Assembly: GCA_018296165.2 (NCBI GenBank)
Contig: JACKQL020000002.1
Coordinates: 992,001-1,056,000, forward strand
Reading direction: 5' to 3'
From: Termitomyces sp. T153
Lineage: Eukaryota > Basidiomycota > Agaricomycetes > Agaricales > Lyophyllaceae
DNA: 64,000 bases
Shown piece after piece: positions 56,550-64,000 of the stretch. Position numbers and translations under genes: made by a program. Each line of letters begins with the position of its first letter. The stretch's first letter is position 1. The notes beneath the pieces are model-generated. The model searched no databases. It had not been told where the DNA came from and worked only from the letters and a program-made list of their open reading frames with translations.

Positions 56550-57496
56550 TGTCAGGTTCCACTGATGATGGGGGCTCAGCTACACTGGCATGTCCTTACT
56601 AGGCGGACGCGATGTCCTGCGCTTATAACCAAGCATCTGGTATTGACGCGGAGGGACTTGCGAGGGGGAGCTAGGGGTGGTCTGAGCAAGTCTGGAGTGG
56701 CTTGGGGGTGTCTAAGATCAAGTATACTCGTTGTTGAACCTGGACGGGTGTCGGAGCAAGTTTGTGGGCATGCAATTAGAATGCGGGGTAATTGGAGGCT
56801 TTGCAGTTGATGGGGGCGGAGCCAGAGGTTTGACGGGAGATTGCCAAGACATGAGGTGTTCCTGGGCCAAGCCCCAGGTCCAGGTTGTTGTAGGAATGTT
56901 CAGGTTGTAGCATGCATGCGGAGTTTGTACTGTTGTTGGAGATGAAGGGAACTTAGGAAGACAAAGGAACTATACATGGTCAAGACGAGGTGGTGACAAG
57001 GCAAGACGAGACAGAGAACAGAGATAGATTTGAAACTAAAAAATAGAGACAGGGATAAGATGAAAGACAAGACATAGGAAACTGGTAAATGCAATATCAA
57101 GACTAAAGTACTAGGGGTTCTTCTATGACTTATATACCTACTACTGGGTGGCTCCAGAGGGCAGAGGAGATGGCGGCGGCTTGACGGAACTGCGTGGAGT
57201 CAATGGTTGTTGGGTGCGATCTTGGAACGGGCTGCGGTGACATTCTGATGGGATCAGTTGGAAAGCGGATTGTTCCAGGGTCGGGGAAAGCCTCGGGAGT
57301 CCAGGGGAATTCAGGGGATGCATCAACTGCGGCGGAGAAGGCATTGGAGTTGATCAAGGAGCCGTCGGGGTCTGCTGAAGAAGTGTCGGAGTTGCCCAAA
57401 GTGGGCGTGGAGGGTGGGCGAGGGTTGGGGAGTTTGGTGGAGCATTGAAGGGGGGGGCTGGGGGCGGTGTCGGGGTCTAGGGAGCGGGTCGTGACA
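56550..57496 (-). mobile_element. 3' LTR of chromodomain gypsy element B
   Basis: 947 bp in minus orientation, from TGTCACGACCC at 57496 to CAACCTGACA-type end at 56550. It is preceded on the minus strand by a polypurine tract GAAGGGGGGGGTGA. It keeps CpG sites in its left part. Confidence 0.8.
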
Positions 57497-57510
57497 TCAC
57501 CCCCCCCTTC
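57497..57510 (-). promoter_or_regulatory. Polypurine tract of element B
   Basis: On the minus strand GAAGGGGGGGGTGA lies directly before the LTR start TGTCACG, the expected place for priming of plus-strand DNA synthesis. Confidence 0.65.
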
Positions 57511-57706
57511 AGCATCAAGACCCTCAAGACACGGGGTACAGTTTGGGGATTGGTGGGGCATGGGAATTGAAGTCAAGCAATATTGATCAGACCGCAGTAG
57601 CGGCAGCGGCATGGGGAATGAAGTCAAAGCATGGCCGCCGCTCAGGGGGTTCTTTTCCAGTCATTGAAAAGGATTGCACGTACTCTGGAGTTCCCAAACT
57701 TTTCCA

Positions 57707-59383
57707 ATGTCGTCTTCCACGTATTCTCCAGCAGCATCCCCCTCCCCATTGGCACATACCTCGACCTCTTCCTCGGAGGACTCTGAGGGTCAGCGAGACC
57801 ATAGGCGGGTGCAGGCAATGTACCGTAGTCATGAGTACTGTCTCTTACTCGTTGTGGCCGGAGCACTTGAATAAGCCCTGTCAGAGTTGTCGGCGGCAGT
57901 GGCAGGCCCTTCGGAGCCTACATTGGGGGAGGTTCCAGTGCAGTAGGCAGGGGAGATAGTCCTCACTTCTTGCTCCAGGTCTGGTATGGCCCCCGGGGTG
58001 GTCCGCCCCATCCCTATGGGGTTGAGAGTCACGCAGGCGGATGTGACGCCAGAGTACTTTGCAGAGGCTGCGGGGCAAGCAAGAGGTCCCCCGAAGTGGT
58101 GTCAGGTGGTGGCCCCAGTGCGTCATTGGCATGTTCCTTCCCTATCGAACTAACCCACGTTTCTAGTGCACATCCTGTACCCGGCGGGGTGAACAGTGTG
58201 AGTTCGAGGAGCCCATGCCAGGGGTGTGGCGGGATACATCAGTGTGTCTCCTGTGTCGCTCGCAGCACAAGAAGTGCTCTGTCACTCTGAGTTGGCGTGC
58301 TGCTTGCATTGTGGCAGAACAGGGGTGGGATCGCAGGTGGGTTGCAATGCAGTTGGAGGAGGGTCAGAGGGGCAGGGTCTCAGGGAGGGGTTCCGGGGTA
58401 GAGGGGGGGGTTGGCGCAGGGTGGCCCCTGATGAAGATTGGGCCCCCGCAGGGTGGGCAGAGGGAGGGGGCCCCCGCAACGCATAACAAGGGTAAATGGA
58501 GGGCATCCCCCTTGCTGGAGGCGGGGCCTAGCAAGCGGGCATGGGGGAGCCAGTGTTGGCGGGCCCTCCCGGTCCTATGGTGTATTCCCCGACTTCTGGG
58601 ACCTTGGTTGAGCCATCCACAGGAGGGTCATGGTCAATTGTTGAGGCTTTCCTGCGGTGTCAGGCAGAGGAGTTGGAGAGGTTGTTGGCCGCATGCGGGG
58701 AGGAGGTCCGTAGGGTGGGGGAGGAGAGGGACAGTTTTCGGAGGGAACTGGACAAGGCTTGGAAGGAATGGGACTTGGCACATAGGGATAAGGATATCGC
58801 CGTGGGGACTGCCACGGAGCAACTGTTGCAGCTTCAAGAGTTGTGAGTGCACATGAGGCTATTGGAGGTGCAGGCGCAGGTGGCGGGGCAATGATTGGAG
58901 GGGTTGGGAACGCGGGGAACTCAGCAGGGGCCTAGTGCGGAGGTGACCCAAGCGACAATGGAGAGGGCAAGGTGGCGGGAAGAGTGGCTTGCCAACGAGG
59001 CAGCCTCAGGGTGGCGGGGAGTGCTCCGTAAGTGCTCCCTTCATTTCCCGTTTACTACGAGCTGACATTCGATTCCGTAAACTGGGCCAGGGAGCATTGC
59101 ATCCTCCTTGACGGAGCGTCAGCGGCGCTGGGGTCCATTCATGACAGGCTGGCGAGGATGCCTGGGGATCTCCCGCCAGAGTTGGGGCAGGGGGTCATGC
59201 AGATGGGGTGTCTGCTGGCAGGACATCGGCGGACCCCGGAGCGTGGTGGGAGGTGGTGGTGGATGTGGCGGAGCTGCTCCCGGGGCATCTCAAAGTCCTG
59301 GCAATGGTAGTAGCACAGCTGGAGGTGGATCTGGTGGGAAGGATCATGGAGGCAGACTTGGGGGGGGAGGCGGAGTAGGGGCT
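57707..59383 (+). pseudogene. Double zinc-cluster / coiled-coil gene, antisense inside element B
   Basis: It starts MSSSTYSPAASPSPL at 57707 (Ser-rich) and is interrupted by a TAA and a TAG that fit C-to-T changes. After an intron ending at 58166 it reads CTSCTRRGEQC ... CLLCRSQHKKC, two CX2CX6C clusters typical of zinc binding. LSWRAACIVAEQGWDRRW and a Gly/Arg/Lys-rich linker follow. A frameshift near 58530 leads to a coiled coil (AEELERLLAACGEEVRRVGE, 58660-58830), then an intron at 59028-59090 (GTAAGT...CCAG) and a Gly-rich tail. It lies between pol and the 3' LTR of element B, on the opposite strand. The role is unknown. Confidence 0.55.
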
Positions 59384-59554
59384 TTCTAGATTCCAGCGTC
59401 TCGTTGCCCCACGCTCCCTTGTTCCTATATTCTGTATTTGTAGTCTTATTAACATTGGACTCTGCATTTCTACTGAGCGTGAGAAGTTTTCAGAATGAGC
59501 GGGGAGCAAGGTAAGTGAAAACACATAGGGGAGTACTCATGGGAGTTGAATCCC

Positions 59555-59662
59555 TGATAAATCTAGAGGCAGGGGTTACGCCCACTGATGCCATCTGCAC
59601 TTGCTAGTCCCGGAGGTCCTGGGGCTTGGTGGGGTGTTGTCAATGGAAGTTCTGGGCACTTT
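59555..59662. repeat. Short tandem duplication at the end of pol
   Basis: CTAGTCCCGGAGGTCC...GGGGTGTTGT at about 59605 recurs at about 59660 (period about 54). It duplicates the last codons of pol and the stop region of element B. Confidence 0.6.
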
Positions 59663-61648
59663 CTAGTCCCAGAGGTCCCGGGGCTTGGTGGGGTGTTGTT
59701 GATGGAAGTTCCAGAGTTTGTCGGGGGCTCCGTTGAGGTTTTTTTGGGGCTCCCATGTGTTGTCCTCAGGTCCGTAGCCTTTCCAGCGGACCAAGTACTG
59801 GGGTTGTCCCCGGACCAAGCAGGAGTCAAGGATCTGGTCAACCTTGTAGCGGTACTCGTCCTCAACCTCCATGGGGGGTGGTCGGCTGGGGCGCTGGCCG
59901 GGGAAGGGGTCCGGGGCATGTTTTTTGAGGAGTCGAACGTGGAACACAGGGTGGAGGCCTTTCAAGCCCAGAGGTAGGTCAACTTTATAGGTGTGTGTGG
60001 AGACCTTCCGGAGGACTTTGAAAGGACCGAGGCACTTGTGGTCTAGTTTGATGGAGGGCCTCTGGGTCTTGAGGTTGCATTGATTAAGCCAAACCAAGGT
60101 GCCGGGAGGCCAGTCAGGGGTGGGGTTGCGTCAGGCATTAGCATGTTTGGAGTAGGCTTGATTGGCAGTGTTGATCTCGTCCCGGAGAAATTGGTGAAGG
60201 GATTGGAGGTCCTCAGCGACTTTGTGAGCGGCGTGGGAGGGGATGTCCTTCAGGGACAGGGTGAGTCGGGGGTTGTAGCCTTTGTTGGCATAGAAGGGGG
60301 AGACTCCGGTGGCGGAGTGGGGCATGTTGTTGTAGGTGAATTTGGTGAGGGGGAGTTCTGCGCACCAGTTGTTCTGTAAATAGTTAATGTATAGGTGGAG
60401 ATACTGCTCCAGCGTCTGGTTCACTCGTTCTGTTTGTCTGTCAGTCTCCGGGTGATAGGCGGTGAAGAGGTTGGTTTTGATCTCGAGTGCCCTGCATAGC
60501 AACTGCCAAAAGTGGGATACAAACAGGGGTCTGCAGTCAGAGATGATGTCATCTGGGAGTCCATGCTTGGAGAATACATGTTCAAGAAACAGTTTGGTGA
60601 ACTCCAGAGCATTGTTGGTGGTGTGGCAGGGGATGAAGAGGGCTTGCTTGGTGAGGCGGCAAACAACGACGAGGATCGCGTTAAAACCTTTGGAATCAGG
60701 GAGTTTGACGATATGATCCATTGATAGGGAGGACCAGGGGTGGCGGCTGATGGGGAGGGGTTTCAACGATCCGTGGGGGCAGTGACAGGGTACCTTGGCC
60801 TGGAGGCAGGGTTCACAGGCCCTTACATATTGCATGACGTCCTTTTTCATTCCTGGCCAGAAGTAAGTCCGGGAGATGAGTTGAAGGGTCTTACAAATTC
60901 CTGGGTGCCCTCGGAGCTTATGGTCGTGGTGCTGCCAGAGTATGTCAAGGCAGATGAACTTGTGGTCCGGGGCATAAATTTGTCCACTCCGGAGCAGGAG
61001 GCGGTGGTCTGGAGACAGTGAAAAGGGGTTCCCAGCGCTAGACTCTTCAGGGTTGTTGCAGGGGTTGTGCTGGGTGAAGAAGGAGTCCGGGGGCGAATTT
61101 CTGATTTGTTGGAGGATTCCTTCTTCATTTAAAATCAGCACGGCATGTAGATGTTTGGGGGGGATTACCACTCAATGGTTGAATGCATTCCATTTGGCTT
61201 CAAATGACTTTTTTGGGTACACGTTGAATCTTCGAGTGAGGGCATCGGGCTTCACGCCAAGTTGCCCAGGGCAGTAGTGGATGGTGAAGTCATACTCCGA
61301 GAGGGTTTTGGACCATCGGGCTTGGCGGCGGCTGAGCTGTTTTGTGGTCGTGAAGTATTGCAGGTTGTTGTGGTCAGAGTATACTTGGATGTGGTGCGGG
61401 GACCCCTCGAGGTAGGCCTGCCACTGATGGAAGGCTTCAATGATCGCGAGGAGTTCTTTGTTGTAGATGTCATAGTTGAGTTCCACTGGGATTATCAATC
61501 AGGTGTAGAAGGCGACGGGACAGAGATCTTTGCCCCCCAAGTCCGACTGGGAGAGTATTCCGGCGATAGCGTAGTTGGAGGCGTTGCACTCAAGCACAAT
61601 TGGCAGGGAGGGGTCGAAATGGCAGAGGACTGGAGCGGAGGTGAAGGC
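59663..61648 (-). pseudogene. RNase H, integrase and chromodomain of gypsy element B
   Basis: Minus strand, four frames separated by TGA codons (61648-61499, 61498-61172, 61171-60131, 60097-59663). RT tail: AFTSAPVLCHFDPSLPIVLE. RNase [13 protein letters not shown] and [11 protein letters not shown]. Integrase: HKLRGHPG ... CEPCLQAK zinc motif, then catalytic-core SMDHIVKLP, DDIISDCR and YHPETDRQTERVNQTLEQYL, carrying the three acidic residues. The C-terminus has a chromodomain with [34 protein letters not shown] and Trp/Tyr cage positions, which targets integration to marked chromatin in chromoviruses. RT proper and gag are missing because the element is cut by the LTR at 61649. Confidence 0.85.
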
Positions 61649-62828
61649 TGTCATGATCCGTCCCCTGGATCCCCGCACATCGTCCAGCAACCTCCCAATT
61701 CCCCAAAACCCCCAACACTCCGCCAAACTTCCGCCCATGCCCTGTGCCTATTTTGGTTAGCCCCGACACAACCTCAGCTAACTCCAATGCCTCCCTGGCT
61801 AACTCCGACGGCCCCCTGGCCAACTTTGACGCCTTCCCCACAGCCACTGACACTTACCCTGGATCTCCCAAACCCCAAGAACCACCCCTGCTGTTCCCGA
61901 TCTTTGCCACCCATCATCAACTCAACACCCTGGTTCCTCTGACCCATTCTGGAGTATCACAACAACCTCGGGGCAACCTGTGTTCCCAAATGATCCCATC
62001 AACATATCAGTGCGGCCTGACCCTTGATCGCAACTGACACCCGCCCACTCCATTGAGCTCTGCCAAGCCCCGCTGCCGCAGCCAACATACTCCAAAGTTC
62101 TCTGGTAGTCAGTATATAAGACGTCGAGTAGCTCTTCGTACTCTAGTCTTGATATTGCTTAATGTTACCTATGGTCTGATTGTTTCCTTCTTGTGTTTTG
62201 TGTTTTGTGTTTTGTTTTCCTTACTATCAGTCTCCCAGTCTTATCTCAGTCTCCCGGTCTTATCTCAGTCTCCCAGTCTTGTCTTGTCTCCATTTCGTTA
62301 TCATTCTCATCATTGTTTCGTATCTCCACTCGAATCTACTCTTGTTCATATCGACTCCATCTCATTTTGTCCGACGCTGTCTTGGTGACTCCATCCGACT
62401 GTTGTGCCCAAGTCTTCCTCAAACTTAATGACCTCACAAACTCCACAATTACAATTACGAATCCCGACACTCTTTCACCAGGTCCAAACCTCACTCTTCA
62501 CTTGGTCCTGGACTCCATCAACTCCAATTGATCTTCCATCAAACCCCGGCTCCGCTTCCATTGATTGCGTAGCCGCCTACTCCTTTGCATCCGTGAATCT
62601 CCCATACAGTCTTCTGCCTAAACCCCACCAAGCCCGTCCCGTTTCCTCGCAATCCGACTTCTCTGGACTTCCCTGGACCTGTCCGGATCACATCCCACTG
62701 ACTATCCGCACAAGCCATCAGTGCCCAGAACGCTTTCGAGTGTTTGGTTGCCAGTGCAAGGGGATCACGCCCGCCTAGTAAGGACTCGCCCAGTGCAGCT
62801 GAGCCCCCGGGGTCAGCAGAACCTGACA
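61649..62828 (+). mobile_element. 5' LTR of a plus-strand gypsy element (element C)
   Basis: TGTCATGATCC at 61649 to GAACCTGACA at 62828 (1180 bp), CpG-retaining. TATATAAG lies at 62113-62120, and the predicted RNA start is around 62145. It is inserted in the pol gene of element B, and the right side continues as a primer-binding site and internal region, so it is a 5' LTR and not a solo LTR. The matching TSD would lie beyond the window. Confidence 0.8.
62113..62156 (+). promoter_or_regulatory. LTR promoter: TATA box and predicted transcript 5' end
   Basis: TATATAAG (62113-62120) is followed 25-32 bases later by AGTCTTGATATT (62145-62156). The same pair is conserved in the other LTR copies (for example 43741-43792 plus strand, and minus strand of 501-1253). 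Confidence 0.65.
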
Positions 62829-62829
62829 T

Positions 62830-62841
62830 AATATCAAGACT
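62830..62841 (+). promoter_or_regulatory. Primer-binding site complementary to the element's own RNA start
   Basis: AATATCAAGACT directly follows the LTR (one base gap) and is the exact reverse complement of AGTCTTGATATT at 62145-62156. It does not begin TGG as a tRNA-primed site would. Confidence 0.65.
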
Positions 62842-62883
62842 CTACCTTACCCCATCTGTGATGCCCACATTATCTCTGCACAC

Positions 62884-64000
62884 ATGATCAAATAACTCCG
62901 ATGTCTATGGTCAACCCGTGCCTGGAAACCCTTATGATTCATATGGCCCTGCCCAATTTGCCGAGGCACATTGAGTCATGGATCCGACACCAAACGTCCC
63001 CTCCACTCCGGTTACATCCATACAACGGCTCCCCCCACAGACACCCTCCCCAACCCACACCCAACCTCAAACCCCTCACGCAGACTGTCAAATCATCCCC
63101 CACCCCACCCTTACCCTCTCTGCCAACTCCGTTCCCTCGCACAAAGTTGAGCCCAACGTCACCCAAAGAACAGCATTCCAAAACCTGGCAACTCTCCAAC
63201 CAAATGAGCAACAATGTCTCCAGCACCATGCCAACCCTCTGACAAACAATAAAATAACGCCAACCCACCGCGAAACCGTCACCTATTGCGCGAAGGATCG
63301 CCAGCCACAATGGGACCACTGAGAACGCGCTCCACAAAGCCCGCATGTGGACCCACTGACCCACTAGCAACCCCGCAGACTGACAAATGCGACTAATCAC
63401 CAACAACATCACCAAACCCTACTATCGACCACCTGACCCTCACCCCGATCACCCCCAAGAAACTACGCCCTCTGACAACTAGTCCTGAAACAACTGAAAT
63501 CAAGCTCAAACCCAACAACCCCAACAACAGAGCAAGAACCCCAGACCTAGGCTACCCTCCAACCCCAGAACCTGCTTCCGGACCTCGGTCAACTTGGCCG
63601 TCACCTCTGCCCAACAAATAAAGGGGCCCCGACATCTCCAACCTGACCCCAACAACCCCGGAACAAGACCAAGACATCCCCAAGCTTCTAGACGGTCAGG
63701 AAAAGAATGGTTACGCACCCTCCACCCTGCCGCCTAAAGCACAGCCCCAAAGTTAACAAGGAGAACCATGGCACCCCAACTCTCGACAAGGGACAACTCT
63801 GGACAGCGCCGCTATTTCACCACCTTCTCCCACACAATCCAGAACCCCCGACAATGAGGACCCTTGATGCTGACCCTCCTCGCATGCCACCCCCAAACCT
63901 AAACTCCACCACCAGACTCCACCACCTCCCATGAAGGAACCTCCAGCATAGGAGCCGCCCTGAACCAACTATAGGGAAAAGGACCCTATACGAAGTAGTT
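62884..64000 (+). pseudogene. Leader and gag-like start of element C, partial
   Basis: Pro/Thr/Gln-rich plus-strand frames: SDVYGQPVPGNPYDSYGPAQ just upstream, then MDPTPNVPSTPVTSIQRLPP (62978-63322), with stops separating later frames (63707-63934). Composition is CpG-containing but poor in long frames. Position right after a 5' LTR and primer-binding site makes gag the likely origin; no zinc knuckle or capsid motif appears before the window ends. At the very end TATAGGG and CCCTATA (63970-63976, 63984-63990) form a small inverted repeat. Confidence 0.35.

Noticed and set aside
58000..59400. Pro-rich minus-strand frames opposite the zinc-cluster gene
   Set aside because: They mirror the GC-rich plus-strand gene, which has splice sites and cysteine clusters; they are shadows.
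61649..62828. Long plus-strand frames over the LTR of element C, 226 codons at 61262-61942 among others
   Set aside because: They run through pol antisense and LTR sequence and have no protein-like features.
63976..64000. CTATACGAAGTAGTT at the window end resembles one arm of loxP
   Set aside because: Only about ten bases match, there is no second arm or 8-bp spacer, and the sequence is part of a local TATAGGG/CCCTATA inverted repeat. Coincidence is more likely.

Overview
The window looks like nuclear DNA of a transposon-rich agaricomycete basidiomycete. The evidence is: short introns of about 50-63 bp with GT...AG ends (28-90, 4788-4840, 49263-49322), a fungal amino-acid permease tail at the left edge, and mobile-element families typical of mushroom-forming fungi (Ty3/gypsy elements including a chromodomain type, Helitrons, a KDZ-type transposase). 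There is no operon structure or bacterial signal. All family assignments are from reading translations by eye; no search was run.

Layout. 1-218 is the last part of a spliced amino-acid permease gene. 219-2940 is gene-free apart from a solo LTR with a 5-bp target-site duplication (TSD). 2940-5590 keeps CpG and holds a two-exon small gene (4668-5359, minus) plus an unrecognised region. 5591-16305 is a long decayed Ty3/gypsy element: gag, zinc knuckle, protease, RT, RNase H, integrase and a further ORF. It is split by an unclassified 1.1-kb insertion and by a nested solo LTR. 16306-21940 holds tRNA-like units, a decayed minus-strand gene with acidic repeats, and a spliced transposase-like C-terminal fragment. 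21947-28107 is a decayed autonomous Helitron (HUH Rep, Y2, Pif1-type helicase) ending in a 59-bp repeat array and a hairpin. 28108-30298 carries the same kind of 3' end and an inverted Rep fragment. 30446-33283 (minus) is a decayed KDZ transposase. 34080-36660 is a decayed plus-strand gene ending in an 11-codon minisatellite. 37240-38110 is an array of tRNA-like units. 38330-40675 (minus) is a decayed double zinc-cluster gene with a 209-bp tandem duplication. 41507-47489 is a nested pile of gypsy debris. 47930-52560 keeps CpG and holds a spliced gene for a probable secreted protein and a small duplicated gene family. A CpG-eroded third copy of that family follows at 52620-53640. 53900-55660 is the N-terminal part of another Helitron protein. 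55664-64000 is nested LTR sequence, a chromodomain gypsy element on the minus strand with an antisense zinc-cluster gene, and the start of another gypsy element on the plus strand.

Two themes link the parts. First, the window is a mosaic of CpG-retaining blocks (about 1-250, 2940-7600, 47930-52560, 56580-64000) and strongly CpG-depleted blocks. Many stop codons and active-site losses fit C-to-T change, often at CpG (CGA to TGA, TCG to TTG), as expected from long-term cytosine methylation or a RIP-like process. Second, one LTR family (TGTCA...TGACA ends) occurs at least seven times, twice as clean solo LTRs inside other elements. Its primer-binding site matches the predicted 5' end of its own transcript, which suggests self-priming of the Tf1/sushi type.
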